DNA of 64,000 bases from Lysobacteraceae bacterium NML91-0213 (GCA_002798175.1 NWQL01000002.1:490733-554732); one strand, 5' to 3'. Shown: positions 21,373 to 30,964, counted from the stretch's first letter. Notes: generated by a model not told the origin, from the sequence alone. Program-made: numbers and translations.

Positions 21373-22578
21373 ATGAGCAAGCAGATCCAGGACGCCTACA
21401 TCGTCGCCGCCACCCGCACCCCGGTCGGCAAGGCGCCCAAGGGCGTGTTCCGCAATACCCGTCCCGACGACATGCTCGCCCACGTGTTCAAGGCCGTGGT
21501 CGCGCAGGCGCCGGGCATCGACGTCAATCGCATCGACGACGCCATCATCGGCTGCGCCATGCCCGAGGGCGAGCAGGGCATGAACGTGGCCCGCATCGGC
21601 GTGCTGCTGGCCGGCCTGCCGGACACCATCGCCGCCCAGACCATCAACCGCTTCTGCTCCTCGGGCCTGCAGGCCGTGGCTCTGGCCGCGGACCAGATCC
21701 GCCTGGGCAATGCCGAGCTGATGCTGGCTGGCGGCACCGAATCGATGTCGATGGTGCCGATGATGGGCAACAAGGTCGCGCTGTCGCCGTCGGTGTTCAA
21801 GGACGACCACGTCGCCATCGCCTATGGCATGGGCATTACCGCCGAAAAGGTGGCGGAGGAATGGAAGGTTTCGCGGGAGGACCAGGATGCGTTCGCGCTG
21901 GCCTCGCACCAGAAGGCGCTGGCCGCGCAGAAGGCGGGCGAATTCAACGACGAGATCTCCGCGCTGGAAGTGGTGTCGCGTCAGGCGGACCTCGCCGGCA
22001 ACGCCGTGCGGGTGAAGCAGCTGCTCGTCGAACACGACGAGGGGCCGCGCCCGGATACCTCGATCGAAGGCCTGGCGAAACTGCGGCCGGTGTTTCGCAA
22101 CGGCCAGTTCGGCGGCACGGTGACCGCCGGCAACTCCTCGCAGATGAGCGATGGCGCTGGTGCGGTCCTGCTGGCATCGGAACAGGCCGTCAAGGACTAC
22201 GGGCTCACCCCCCTCGCCCGCTTCGTGAGTTTCTCGGTCGCAGGCGTGCGTCCCGAGGTGATGGGCATCGGCCCGATCGCGGCGATCCCCAAGGCGCTGA
22301 AGCAGGCGGGCCTGACCAGGGATCAGCTCGACTGGATCGAACTCAACGAAGCATTCGCCGCCCAGGCGCTGGCGGTGATCCGCGATTCGGAGCTCGATCC
22401 GGACAAGGTCAATCCGCTGGGCGGCGCAATCGCGCTGGGCCATCCGCTGGGCGCGACGGGCGCGGTGCGCACCGCGACACTGGTGCATGGCCTGCGCCGT
22501 CGCCAACAGAAGTACGGCATGGTGACCATGTGCATCGGCACCGGCATGGGCGCGGCGGGAATCTTCGAGGCGCTCTGA
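21373..22578 (+). CDS. fadA: Acetyl-CoA C-acyltransferase (3-ketoacyl-CoA thiolase)
   Basis: Cleaves 3-ketoacyl-CoA with CoA in the last step of each beta-oxidation cycle. 401 residues of the thiolase family with all three active-site residues: nucleophile Cys95 in TINRFCSSGLQAVA, His357 in LGHPLGATGA, and Cys387 in MCIGTGMGAA. NEAFAAQ is also present. GGAG lies seven bases before the ATG. It follows fadN after 66 bases and is closed by a strong bidirectional terminator. Confidence 0.95.
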   Translation: MSKQIQDAYIVAATRTPVGKAPKGVFRNTRPDDMLAHVFKAVVAQAPGIDVNRIDDAIIGCAMPEGEQGMNVARIGVLLAGLPDTIAAQTINRFCSSGLQAVALAADQIRLGNAELMLAGGTESMSMVPMMGNKVALSPSVFKDDHVAIAYGMGITAEKVAEEWKVSREDQDAFALASHQKALAAQKAGEFNDEISALEVVSRQADLAGNAVRVKQLLVEHDEGPRPDTSIEGLAKLRPVFRNGQFGGTVTAGNSSQMSDGAGAVLLASEQAVKDYGLTPLARFVSFSVAGVRPEVMGIGPIAAIPKALKQAGLTRDQLDWIELNEAFAAQALAVIRDSELDPDKVNPLGGAIALGHPLGATGAVRTATLVHGLRRRQQKYGMVTMCIGTGMGAAGIFEAL

Positions 22579-22593
22579 CCAGTTCCCTGCCCC

Positions 22594-22625
22594 ATGAAAA
22601 AGGCGCCTCCGGGCGCCTTTTTCAT
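22594..22625. terminator. Bidirectional intrinsic terminator between fadA and galU
   Basis: ATGAAAAAGGCGCC (22594-22607) and GGCGCCTTTTTCAT (22612-22625) pair perfectly around TCCG. The A-rich and T-rich ends give a U-run in both directions, serving the converging fadA and galU transcripts. Confidence 0.9.
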
Positions 22626-22649
22626 TGCTGTGCGGTCGTGCCCTCGCCC

Positions 22650-23549
22650 TCAGGCATCGCCTGCCTGCGCGTCGGCAAGCGCGGCACGCATTGCGGCCAG
22701 GGTGGACTCGCGCAGCCTGGGGTTGTCGAGCGCGAACCGCATGTTGGCTTCAACGACGCCCTGGTGCTGGCCGCAGTCGAAGCGGGTGCCCTGGAACCGG
22801 TAGGCCAGCGCCGGCCTGTTGCGGAGCAGCGCCGCGATCGCATCGGTAAGCTGGATCTCGCCGCCCGCACCGGGCGTGGTGTTTTCGAGCAGGTCGAAGA
22901 TGCTGCCGTCGAGTACGTAACGGCCCACGACCGCCAGTGTCGAGGGCGCGGCCTCCGGCTGGGGCTTCTCGACGATCTCCGAAATCCGGCCGAAACCCTC
23001 GGAAAACCCTTCGGTCGCCACGATGCCGTAGCTGCCCGTGGCACTGCGCGGGACATCCTCGACCGCGATGACGCTTGCCGCTTCCCGCTCGGCGAGGTCG
23101 GCCATCTGGCGCAGAGCGCCGTGCCCGTTGCGGTTCCAGATCAGGTCATCGGGCAGTAGCACGGCGAACGGCTCGTCACCCACGATGGGCTTGGCCTGCA
23201 GCACGGCGTGCCCCAGCCCGAGTGCTTCGGCCTGGGTCACGAATACCGCGCGCACGCCCCTGGGCAGTACGTGCCGGATCAGTTCCAGTTGCTCGAGCTT
23301 GCCGGCGCGCTCGAGTTTCTGCTCGAGCTCGTACGCCTTGTCGAAATAATCGGCGACCGCGTGCTTGTAGCGGTTGGTCACGAAGATCAGGGTGTCGCAG
23401 CCCGCTTCGATCGCCTCATCGACCGCGTACTGGATCAGCGGCCGATCGACGATCGGCAGCATTTCCTTGGGAACAGTCTTGGTGGCGGGAAGGAAGCGGG
23501 TGCCGAGTCCCGCAACGGGGAAAACGGCCTTGCGGATGCGTTGGGTCAT
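22650..23549 (-). CDS. galU: UTP-glucose-1-phosphate uridylyltransferase
   Basis: Makes UDP-glucose from glucose-1-phosphate and UTP, feeding LPS, exopolysaccharide and osmolyte synthesis. 299 residues with the nucleotidyltransferase signature GLGTRFLPATKTVPKEMLP, then DRPLIQYAVDEA, FAVLLPDDLI and GRYVLDGSIFD, and the C-terminal FDCGQHQG. The ATG at 23549 overlaps the stop of the upstream dehydratase gene by four bases. In Xanthomonads GalU supports xanthan-like polymers and virulence; that role is inferred here. Confidence 0.96.
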   Translation of the reverse strand: MTQRIRKAVFPVAGLGTRFLPATKTVPKEMLPIVDRPLIQYAVDEAIEAGCDTLIFVTNRYKHAVADYFDKAYELEQKLERAGKLEQLELIRHVLPRGVRAVFVTQAEALGLGHAVLQAKPIVGDEPFAVLLPDDLIWNRNGHGALRQMADLAEREAASVIAVEDVPRSATGSYGIVATEGFSEGFGRISEIVEKPQPEAAPSTLAVVGRYVLDGSIFDLLENTTPGAGGEIQLTDAIAALLRNRPALAYRFQGTRFDCGQHQGVVEANMRFALDNPRLRESTLAAMRAALADAQAGDA

Positions 23550-25453
23550 GTTCTGCGTGCGTGTCGGGCGGGAAATTCGACCACCGTGCGGGAGCTTTGC
23601 GTGTCCGGGATGTCGGCCGGGACGAATTCCGGTACCGACATGCGCAGGGTGGCGGCGAGTTCCGCGAGATCGTAGCGTTCGCACGCGTGACGGAGACGTT
23701 GGGTCGCGGCAAGAACATCATCACTGTGCACCGCGCGCGCATCCGCCTGCAGGATCTTCGGATGCGCCGTTGGACGATAGCGCTCGTCGGCATGGAACAG
23801 GGTCTCGTGCAGCTTCTCGCCCGGGCGCAGGCCGGTATAGACGATGGCCACGTCGCGCTGCGGATGCTTGCCGGCGAGGCGGATCATCTGCTCCGCCAGC
23901 AGGCGGATGGAGACCGGATCGCCCATGTCCAGCGTGTATACCGCGTGCCGCGAGCCGATTGCCGCCGCCTGCAGGATCAGCAGGCAGGCCTCGGGAATGG
24001 TCATGAAATACCGGGTGACCCCGGGGTCGGTGACGGTGACCGGGCCGCCCGCGCGGATCTGCTCGCGGAACAGCGGCACCACGCTGCCGGCCGAATCCAG
24101 TACGTTGCCGAACCGAACGGTCACGAAGCGCGTCTGCGCCGATTCCGCAAGTGACTGGCACACGGTCTCCGCCAGCCGCTTCGTGGCTCCGAGTACATTG
24201 GCCGGATCGACCGCCTTGTCGGTGGAGATCAGCACGAACGAACCGACGCCGGCAGCCGATGCTTCACGAGCAACGGTCTCGGTCGCCAGCACGTTGTTGC
24301 GCACCGCCTCGCGCAGCTGCCCCTCGAGTACCGGGACCTGTTTGTATGCCGCGGCGTGGAAGACCGCCTCGGGCGTGGACAGTGACAGCGCGTGGCGCAT
24401 CACTGCAGGATCGCCGCAATCGCCGAGTACCGGCAGGCATTCGATATGCGGAAAGTCGCGTCGCAGCCGCGCCTGGATCGTCGCCAGCGCCAGCTCGTCC
24501 ATTTCCACGATGGTGATCTGGCGGGCACCATTCCGCGCGCACTGCCGGCACAGTTCGGCACCGATCGAGCCGCCGCCGCCGGTCACCAGGACGCTGCGGC
24601 CGCCGAGCCAACCGCGGATCGCCTGCCAGTCCGGAAGCACGGGCTGGCGTCCGAGCAGATCCTCGATCGCGACTTCCTTGAGTTCTCCCGGCAACGACTG
24701 CCCTTCGAGCAGGTCATCCAGCCGCGGCACGGTGCGGAAGGGAAGCCCGGTCTCCTCGCACAGGGCAACGACCCGGCGCATGTTCGCCGCGTCGAGCGAC
24801 GGCATGGCGATGATCAGCAACCGCGCGGCGGTTTCCGGAGCAATGCGCGCCACGTCCTCCACCCGCCCCAGCACAGGCACGCCCTGCAGGAAACTCCCGC
24901 GCAGCTTGGCCGCGTCGTCCAGGAAGCCCACGGCCTGGTAGGTGCCGGTGCGGCGCAGGTCGCGCAACAACGCTTCGCCGGCCTGGCCGGCGCCAAGGAT
25001 CAGCACGCGCGTGGCGCTCTGGTCGGTGCGCGCGAGGCTGTGATCCTTCCAGCTGCGGTACAGCAGCCGTGGCATGCCGAGCAGCGCGGTCAATGCCACC
25101 GGATAGAGCACCAGCACCGTACGCGGCACCAGTTCGAGCCGGTTGTAGAGGAACAGCGCGATCAGGATCGCGAGCAGGCCGAACACGCTGGCCTTGAGGA
25201 TGTTGACGAGGTCCGGAACACTGGCGAACCGCCATACCCCGCGGTACAGGCCGACGCGCCAGAGCACCAGGCCCTGCGCCGCGACCACGATCAGCGTCGC
25301 GGTCGACCACAGCGGCGTTTCCATCGGTACCGGCTGCATCGACAGCCGGAACTGGTGCAGGACGATCCAGCACAGCCAGACCATGAACAGGTCATGGGCA
25401 ATGATGCCCGCACGCGGCAGCCATGCGCCGGCGCGCTCGTGCCAGGAAATCAT
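23546..25453 (-). CDS. CapD/WbpM-type nucleotide-sugar 4,6-dehydratase, membrane bound
   Basis: 635 residues. Four N-terminal membrane helices (to about residue 130) lead to a CoA-binding-like Rossmann domain (RVLILGAGQAGEALL) and then an extended SDR domain (VLVTGGGGSIGAELCRQ near 295; VFHAAAYKQVPVLE; FVLISTDKAVDPANVLGATK, where the family's S-(M/D)-K replaces the usual YxxxK). Relatives act on UDP-GlcNAc or UDP-GalNAc-type sugars to give 4-keto-6-deoxy intermediates for O-antigen or capsule. The exact substrate is not evident. It overlaps both neighbours by four bases. Confidence 0.88.
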   Translation of the reverse strand: MISWHERAGAWLPRAGIIAHDLFMVWLCWIVLHQFRLSMQPVPMETPLWSTATLIVVAAQGLVLWRVGLYRGVWRFASVPDLVNILKASVFGLLAILIALFLYNRLELVPRTVLVLYPVALTALLGMPRLLYRSWKDHSLARTDQSATRVLILGAGQAGEALLRDLRRTGTYQAVGFLDDAAKLRGSFLQGVPVLGRVEDVARIAPETAARLLIIAMPSLDAANMRRVVALCEETGLPFRTVPRLDDLLEGQSLPGELKEVAIEDLLGRQPVLPDWQAIRGWLGGRSVLVTGGGGSIGAELCRQCARNGARQITIVEMDELALATIQARLRRDFPHIECLPVLGDCGDPAVMRHALSLSTPEAVFHAAAYKQVPVLEGQLREAVRNNVLATETVAREASAAGVGSFVLISTDKAVDPANVLGATKRLAETVCQSLAESAQTRFVTVRFGNVLDSAGSVVPLFREQIRAGGPVTVTDPGVTRYFMTIPEACLLILQAAAIGSRHAVYTLDMGDPVSIRLLAEQMIRLAGKHPQRDVAIVYTGLRPGEKLHETLFHADERYRPTAHPKILQADARAVHSDDVLAATQRLRHACERYDLAELAATLRMSVPEFVPADIPDTQSSRTVVEFPARHARRT

Positions 25454-26466
25454 GTGCGGGGGCCTCGTGCTGTCATCCGGCGCTCAAAGTCCTGCAGGTA
25501 CCACCACCAGCAGGCCCCCATTCCCTGCCAGGCTGCAACGGCGGCGCACATCATAAACCCAACCACGGGCCCATTCCCGCCGAGTGTCGATGCGAGCCAC
25601 AGCCCGACCGCACTCCACATGCCATACGCGAGTGTCGTGGCGGTATGACCCGTCCGTCGTGCCAGTGCCTGATAGGCATGCTGGACATGGGGTTCCCACC
25701 AGCGCTCACGCCGAAGGATGCGCCTGCCCAGCGTGAGTGAAGCATCAACAAGGAATGCGCTGGCCGGCAGCAGCAACAGCCAGACGACCTCGCTGCGAGC
25801 GAAGCCGTCACCGTGCCCGATGGCCAGCAGTCCCGCCAGCAGCGCCAGCAGATAGCCGAGGGCCCCGCTCCCGACATCGCCGAGGAAGATGCGTGCCCGC
25901 GGGAAGTTGAACGGCATGAAGCCGATGCACGCGGCCACCAGCAGCCAGCCCAGTGACCACCCCGGCGACGCCGGGCCGGCCAGCATCGCCGCCGTCGCCG
26001 CGACCAGGATGGCCTGGCTTGTCGCCAGGCCATTGATCCCGTCCATGAAGTTCCAGACGTTGACCAGCACCACCGCTGCAGCGCCGAGAACGATGCAGCC
26101 GGGCAGTTGCAGGCCCGCGCGATGGAAGGCCGCGCCCAGCAGCACCGCGGCAACGATGTGCGCTGCAAGCCGCAGACGCGCCGACAGCGGGCGATGGTCG
26201 TCCCACCAGCCGACGCCGGCGACCAGGACCAACCCGACCGCTGCCGGCCATGCGATCGCCATCTGCAAGGCGGGCCCGCCCCACAGCAGGCCGACGAGCA
26301 TCACGCCCACGATCGCGATGCCCCCGCCCCGCGGCGTCACGGCCTGGTGGCTGCGCCGTTCTCCGGGCTGGTCGACAAGGCGCCGGGCGACCGCGTACCG
26401 GCGCGCGGCCCAGGTCAGGGCCGCGGAGAGCAGCGCCGCGCTGCCATAGAGCGTGATTGCGCCCAA
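25450..26466 (-). CDS. WecA/MraY-family undecaprenyl-phosphate glycosyl-phosphate transferase
   Basis: About 338 residues with roughly ten membrane helices. Signature motifs: the Mg-binding DD in GVGWWDDHRPLS, NVWNFMDGINGLA, and IFLGDVGSGALGYLLALL. Relatives transfer a sugar-1-phosphate from a UDP-sugar to undecaprenyl phosphate, beginning glycan assembly; the sugar cannot be told. The start is uncertain: TTG at 26464-26466, six bases after the lapB stop, puts the first helix near the N-terminus, while an ATG at 26532 lies inside lapB. It overlaps the following dehydratase gene by four bases. Confidence 0.88.
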   Translation of the reverse strand: MGAITLYGSAALLSAALTWAARRYAVARRLVDQPGERRSHQAVTPRGGGIAIVGVMLVGLLWGGPALQMAIAWPAAVGLVLVAGVGWWDDHRPLSARLRLAAHIVAAVLLGAAFHRAGLQLPGCIVLGAAAVVLVNVWNFMDGINGLATSQAILVAATAAMLAGPASPGWSLGWLLVAACIGFMPFNFPRARIFLGDVGSGALGYLLALLAGLLAIGHGDGFARSEVVWLLLLPASAFLVDASLTLGRRILRRERWWEPHVQHAYQALARRTGHTATTLAYGMWSAVGLWLASTLGGNGPVVGFMMCAAVAAWQGMGACWWWYLQDFERRMTARGPRT

Positions 26467-26471
26467 GATGG

Positions 26472-27653
26472 TCAGACGACGGCGTAGTTGAGCAGCGGCT
26501 TGATCGTGCCCCACTCCTTGCAGCTCGGGCACTGCCAGTGGTGGCTGCGCGCACCGAAGCCACAGCGGTTGCAGCGGTAGCTCGGGTTGCGCACCAGCAG
26601 CTGGTCGGTGATGTGCTTGAGGTCGCGCAGCGTGTGCGCGGGGTTGCCGCCCTCGCCGGCCAGGGTGAGGTCGATCAGTGCCGCTTCGCCCCGCACCGAC
26701 GGCCGGTCCTTCAACTGGTCCGCCAGGTACTCGCGCGCGACGTCCACGCCCTGTTCGGCCTCGATCAGCCGGGTCAGGGCCAGCACCGGGGCGATGCCGC
26801 GGTAATGCTCGGACATCTCGCTCAGGTACGACTTCGCTCCCGGTGCATCGCCGATGCGCTCATAGGCGGTCATCAGCTGCGGCATGATCTCGGGGAGGAA
26901 TTCGGTATCGTGCCGACCGGCGCGCTCGAAGGCCTTGATCGCGGCCCCGTAGTTGGCCGCATCGAATTCCAGCCGCCCGGACAGGATGCCGGCGCGCACC
27001 GATTTGGAGTCCGCTGCATACGCGCGCGCGACCGCGGCGCGGGCGCCATCGAAATCACCGCTGGAGCGCAACCGTTCGGCAAGCTCGCATTCGAAATGCG
27101 CGATCAGCCGGCCCATCGGTTCGCCGGTCACCGCCTCGAAGCGCGTGGCGTTCTCGATCGCCTTGGGCCAGTCACGCTCGGCCTGGTAGATCGAGATCAG
27201 GTGCTTGAGTGCCTGCGGCGCGCGGTCATCCAGCGCTGCCAGTTCGGTGAATACCGTCTCGGCGCGATCCAGCAGGCCCGAACGCATGTAGTCCTCGCCC
27301 AGTGCGAGCAGGGCCTGCACCCGCTGCTGGTCATTGAGGTCGGCGCGCTCCACCAGCCCCTGGTGCAGGCGGATCGCACGGTCGACCTCGCCACGCCGGC
27401 GGAACAGATGCCCGAGCGCGACCTGGGTCTCGAAGGTGTCCTTGTCGAGCTCCGCGATATGCAGGAACAGCTCGATCGCCTTGTCCGGCTGCTCGTTGAG
27501 CAGATAGTTCAGGCCACGGAAATAGGTGGTGGACAGGCGGCTGACCTGGGTGTCGCTATGCCGCTCCCCGCCTCGCCGGCCGATGATCCAGCCGCTCAGC
27601 GCGGCCAGTGGCAGCAACAGGAAGAACAGGAACCACTCGCTGATAAAGGCCAT
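26472..27653 (-). CDS. lapB: LapB (YciM), LPS assembly regulator with TPRs and rubredoxin domain
   Basis: 393 residues: an N-terminal membrane helix (EWFLFFLLLPLAALSGWIIG), a long series of TPR repeats facing the cytoplasm, and a C-terminal rubredoxin-like metal site (YRCNRCGF and WQCPSCKEWG, two CX2C pairs). In E. coli LapB directs FtsH to degrade LpxC and so limits LPS synthesis. AAAGGAG precedes the ATG at 27653. The usual partner gene lapA (DUF1049) is not found between ihfB and lapB, where only 125 bases remain. Confidence 0.94.
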   Translation of the reverse strand: MAFISEWFLFFLLLPLAALSGWIIGRRGGERHSDTQVSRLSTTYFRGLNYLLNEQPDKAIELFLHIAELDKDTFETQVALGHLFRRRGEVDRAIRLHQGLVERADLNDQQRVQALLALGEDYMRSGLLDRAETVFTELAALDDRAPQALKHLISIYQAERDWPKAIENATRFEAVTGEPMGRLIAHFECELAERLRSSGDFDGARAAVARAYAADSKSVRAGILSGRLEFDAANYGAAIKAFERAGRHDTEFLPEIMPQLMTAYERIGDAPGAKSYLSEMSEHYRGIAPVLALTRLIEAEQGVDVAREYLADQLKDRPSVRGEAALIDLTLAGEGGNPAHTLRDLKHITDQLLVRNPSYRCNRCGFGARSHHWQCPSCKEWGTIKPLLNYAVV

Positions 27654-27778
27654 CGGCTCGACTCCTTTCAGTCCGCGCGTCGGGCGCGGGCAGGCGCCAC
27701 GCGTTCTGCACAACGCCGCGCCGCCGAAGTATGACGTGTATGGATGCCCGACACCCCAGGCAGGACGACGCCGGTCGC

Positions 27779-28081
27779 TCAGCCGTCGCCCGGTAGCGGG
27801 ATCACGCTGCTGACGCGCTCGCGCAGTTCCTTGCCCGGCTTGAAATGCGGCACATGCTTGCCGGGCAACGCAACCGCGTCGCCGGTCTTGGGGTTACGGC
27901 CGGTACGTGGCGGGCGGTAATGCAGCGAGAAGCTGCCGAACCCGCGGATCTCGATCCGCTCGCCCTGCGCCAGCGAGGCCCCCATCATCTCGAGCAGCGA
28001 CTTCACCGCCAGGTCGACGTCGTCGGCCTTGAGGTGGGCCTGCCGCCCGGCGAGGATCTCGATGAGTTCCGACTTGGTCAT
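27779..28081 (-). CDS. ihfB: Integration host factor subunit beta
   Basis: 100 residues of the HU/IHF DNA-bending family: [13 protein letters not shown] at the start, [22 protein letters not shown] in the beta arm with the intercalating Pro region, and [15 protein letters not shown] near the end. IHF bends DNA sharply at specific sites as an alpha/beta heterodimer. The ATG at 28081 is the family's start. It follows rpsA, as in most gammaproteobacteria, separated by a hairpin. Confidence 0.95.
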   Translation of the reverse strand: MTKSELIEILAGRQAHLKADDVDLAVKSLLEMMGASLAQGERIEIRGFGSFSLHYRPPRTGRNPKTGDAVALPGKHVPHFKPGKELRERVSSVIPLPGDG

Positions 28082-28107
28082 ATCCCCGGTCTGACGCTGG
28101 ATGCGAA

Positions 28108-28135
28108 ACGGCGGCCCGGACATCCGGGCCGCCGT
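28108..28135 (-). terminator. Hairpin between rpsA and ihfB
   Basis: ACGGCGGCCCGG (28108-28119) and CCGGGCCGCCGT (28124-28135) form a perfect 12-base stem around a four-base loop. On the minus strand it is followed by TTTCGC, a short U-run, so it is a partial terminator that probably lowers but does not abolish read-through into ihfB. Confidence 0.65.
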
Positions 28136-28148
28136 CGCGTGCTTCTAC

Positions 28149-29837
28149 TTACTCGCCCTTGCCCTGCAGCTGCTCACGCAGCAGTGCACCGAGCTTGGTG
28201 GTGCCGCTGGAGGCTTCGGCAGCGTTGCGGTTGTACTCGGCCAGCGTCTCGGCGGTTTCCGCCTCGTCCTTCGCCTTGATCGACAGCTGCAGCGTGCGGC
28301 CCTTGCGGTCCATGCCCACGAACTTGGCTTCGATCTGGTCGCCGACCTTGAGCACCTGCGACGCGTCGTCGACGCGCTGGTCGCTGATGTCGCGCGCCAT
28401 CACGTAGCCTTCCACGCCCTCGGCGAGGTCGACCAGTGCACCCTTGGCGTCGACTTCGCGCACCGTGCCGCTGACCTTCGAGCCCTTCGGGTGCGAGGCC
28501 ATGAACTGGCCGAACGGATCCTGCTCGAGCTGCTTGACGCCCAGCGAGATGCGCTCGCGCTCCGGGTCCACCGCCAGCACCACCGCCTGCACGGTGTCGC
28601 CCTTCTTGAGGTTGCGCGCGACGTCGTCGCCGCTGGTGTTCCAGCTCATGTCGGACAGGTGGATCAGGCCGTCGATGCCGCCGTCCAGGCCGATGAAGAT
28701 GCCGAAGTCGGTGATCGACTTGATCTGGCCCTCGACCTTGTCACCCTTCTTGTGGATGGCCGCGAAGGTCTCCCACGGGTTGGAGGTGACCTGCTTGATG
28801 CCCAGCGAGATGCGGCGACGCTCTTCGTCGACGTCGAGCACCATGACCTCGAGCTCGTCACCGACCTGCACGACCTTCTGCGGGTTGACGTTCTTGTTGG
28901 TCCAGTCCATCTCCGAGACGTGCACCAGGCCTTCGACGCCCGGCTCGATCTCGACGAACGCGCCGTAATCGGTGACGTTGGAAACCTTGCCGAACACGCG
29001 GGTGTTGGACGGGTAGCGACGGGCGATGTTGTCCCACGGATCCTCGCCCAGCTGCTTGAGGCCGAGGCTGACGCGGTTGCGCTCGCGGTCGTACTTGAGC
29101 ACGCGCACGTCGAGTTCCTGGCCAACTTCGACGACTTCGGACGGATGGCGCACGCGCTTCCAGGCCATGTCGGTGATGTGCAGCAGGCCGTCGATGCCAC
29201 CGAGGTCCACGAACGCGCCGTAGTCGGTGAGGTTCTTGACCACGCCCTTGAGCTTGGCACCCTCGACCAGCTTCTCCATCAGCGCCTCGCGCTCCTCGGA
29301 GTGCTCGCTCTCGACCACCGCGCGGCGGGAGACGACGACGTTGTTGCGCTTGCGGTCGAGCTTGATCAGCTTGAACTCGAGTTCCTTGCCCTCGAGGTAC
29401 ACCGGGTCACGGACCGGACGCACGTCGACCAGCGAACCCGGCAGGAACGCGCGGACGTCCTTGATGTCGACGGTGAAACCGCCCTTGACCTTGCCGCTGA
29501 TCTTGCCGGTGATGGTCTCGTTCTTCTCGAGCGCTTCTTCCAGCTCGTCCCACACCATCGCGCGCTTGGCCTTCTCGCGCGACAGCACGGTCTCGCCGAA
29601 GCCGTTTTCCAGGGAGTCCAGCGCCACCTTGACGGTGTCGCCCACGGCGATGTCGATCTCGCCGTCGTCGTTACGGAACTGCTCGATGGGCACGATGCCC
29701 TCGGACTTCAGGCCGGCGTTGATCACGACCACGTCGGTACGCACGTCGACGACGGTACCGGTGACGATGGCGCCGGGCTTGAGCTTCGCAAGGTTGGCCT
29801 GGCTCTGCTCGAACAGTTCTGCGAATGATTCGGTCAT
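28149..29837 (-). CDS. rpsA: 30S ribosomal protein S1
   Basis: 562 residues, close to E. coli S1 (557), with six S1 RNA-binding domains; the later ones show repeated blocks such as [38 protein letters not shown] and [20 protein letters not shown]1 helps ribosomes bind mRNAs lacking a strong Shine-Dalgarno sequence. Its own start has no GGAG upstream; instead the leader reads ACCTCCCA just before the ATG. E. coli rpsA likewise lacks a canonical site and is self-regulated. It is downstream of cmk, the conserved order. Confidence 0.97.
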   Translation of the reverse strand: MTESFAELFEQSQANLAKLKPGAIVTGTVVDVRTDVVVINAGLKSEGIVPIEQFRNDDGEIDIAVGDTVKVALDSLENGFGETVLSREKAKRAMVWDELEEALEKNETITGKISGKVKGGFTVDIKDVRAFLPGSLVDVRPVRDPVYLEGKELEFKLIKLDRKRNNVVVSRRAVVESEHSEEREALMEKLVEGAKLKGVVKNLTDYGAFVDLGGIDGLLHITDMAWKRVRHPSEVVEVGQELDVRVLKYDRERNRVSLGLKQLGEDPWDNIARRYPSNTRVFGKVSNVTDYGAFVEIEPGVEGLVHVSEMDWTNKNVNPQKVVQVGDELEVMVLDVDEERRRISLGIKQVTSNPWETFAAIHKKGDKVEGQIKSITDFGIFIGLDGGIDGLIHLSDMSWNTSGDDVARNLKKGDTVQAVVLAVDPERERISLGVKQLEQDPFGQFMASHPKGSKVSGTVREVDAKGALVDLAEGVEGYVMARDISDQRVDDASQVLKVGDQIEAKFVGMDRKGRTLQLSIKAKDEAETAETLAEYNRNAAEASSGTTKLGALLREQLQGKGE

Positions 29838-30013
29838 TGGGAGGTTACTCGGTGAGGACACGGACGCGCGGTGCCGGCGGGAACTCCGCCTGCAGGCCGC
29901 GGTCCACCCGTAGGTCGGCCGATGCGGGATGCGGTGGCCGTTGCAGTTGGTGGATTTCCGTCGCGGCACGGATGCCGGACGGGCTGTTCCGCTGCGCGAC
30001 CGGCCGTGGGCGG

Positions 30014-30694
30014 TTACCCCCGCACCACCGCCAGCACGCGCGCGACCACCTCGTCGATGCCAACACCGGTGGTATCGATACGGACGGCGTCATCGGCCGG
30101 CCGCAGCGGCGCCACCGGACGGTTCGCGTCGCGGGCGTCACGTGCGAGGATCTCGCGCAACAGACCGTCCAATGTAACGGAAACCCCCTTGCCGATCAAC
30201 TGTTTATAGCGCCTCTCGGCGCGTTCCTCGGCGCTCGCGGTCAGGAACACCTTCCAGCGGGCATCGGGGAAGATCACCGTCCCCATGTCGCGGCCATCCG
30301 CCACCAGCCCGGGCTGCTGCCTGAACGCGCGCTGGCGCTCCTTGAGGGCGGAGCGGACCTCCGGGATCGCGGCGATTGCCGAAGCCGCGGCGCCGGCCGT
30401 TTCCGTACGCAGCTCGTCGGTGGCGTCGACGTCGTTGATCAGCACCCGCGGCTCGCCACCCGGGGTGTCGCTGAATGCGATCCGGGTGTCGAACGTGCAG
30501 CGCACCAGCGCGGCCGGGTCCGCGAGGTCGATATCATTCCAGCCGGCCGCCACGCCCACGCCCCGGTACAGCGCTCCGGAGTCGAGGTAGTGCCAGCCCA
30601 GCTGTCCGGCCACCGCGCGGCTGATCGTGCCCTTGCCGGAGCCCGAAGGGCCATCGATGGCGAGAACGGGCGCGGAGGGGTCGGACAGGGGCAT
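30014..30694 (-). CDS. cmk: Cytidylate kinase
   Basis: Phosphorylates CMP and dCMP with ATP. About 226 residues with the P-loop [22 protein letters not shown], the NMP-binding core [15 protein letters not shown] and the lid region [10 protein letters not shown]. ATGs at 30694 and 30709 are in frame; a TAGAAT -10-like box at 30722-30727 on this strand would start transcription very close to 30709-30715, so the inner ATG is favoured. It sits upstream of rpsA, as in E. coli. Confidence 0.95.
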   Translation of the reverse strand: MPLSDPSAPVLAIDGPSGSGKGTISRAVAGQLGWHYLDSGALYRGVGVAAGWNDIDLADPAALVRCTFDTRIAFSDTPGGEPRVLINDVDATDELRTETAGAAASAIAAIPEVRSALKERQRAFRQQPGLVADGRDMGTVIFPDARWKVFLTASAEERAERRYKQLIGKGVSVTLDGLLREILARDARDANRPVAPLRPADDAVRIDTTGVGIDEVVARVLAVVRG

Positions 30695-30767
30695 GGTCGG
30701 GCTCGCCATTGGAGGGGCGCCATTCTAATGCCGGTGCCGGCACCACCCGCGCGATCCGGAACAGGTA

Positions 30768-30797
30768 TTGCTGCAGTTGCGGCATGTCCGCTAGAAT
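30768..30797 (+). promoter_or_regulatory. Putative promoter of rpmJ
   Basis: TTGCTG (30768-30773) and TAGAAT (30792-30797) are spaced by 18 bases, about 40 bases upstream of the small ribosomal-protein gene. No AT-rich Zur-type palindrome was recognised around it. Confidence 0.5.
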
Positions 30798-30838
30798 CGC
30801 GGGTTTCCTGTCGCCATCACTTTCCCTGAGGTTCCATC

Positions 30839-30964
30839 ATGAAGGTCCTGTCCTCCCTGAAGTCGGCGAAGACCCGCCACCGTGACTGCAAGGTCGTTCG
30901 TCGTCGTGGCAAGGTCTTCGTGATCTGCAAGTCGAACCCGCGCTTCAAGGCTCGCCAGCGCTGA
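30839..30964 (+). CDS. rpmJ: 50S ribosomal protein L36, zinc-independent (YkgO) type
   Basis: 41 codons, ending [28 protein letters not shown] (shown by positions 18-41). The start [18 protein letters not shown] matches the C-minus L36 paralogue (YkgO): the CX2C...C...H zinc ribbon of ordinary L36 is missing, with only two isolated cysteines. In other bacteria this form replaces the zinc form during zinc starvation. Here it has a good promoter, a GAGG site and its own terminator, and stands divergent from cmk. The ordinary L36 is not in this window. Confidence 0.93.

Noticed and set aside
18910..22506. 1198-codon minus-strand open frame opposite fadN and fadA
   Set aside because: Antisense artefact of C-ending codons in two certain enzymes; no domain and no ribosome site.
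30721..30838. Zur-binding site before the zinc-independent L36
   Set aside because: No AT-rich palindrome of the Zur type could be found by eye.
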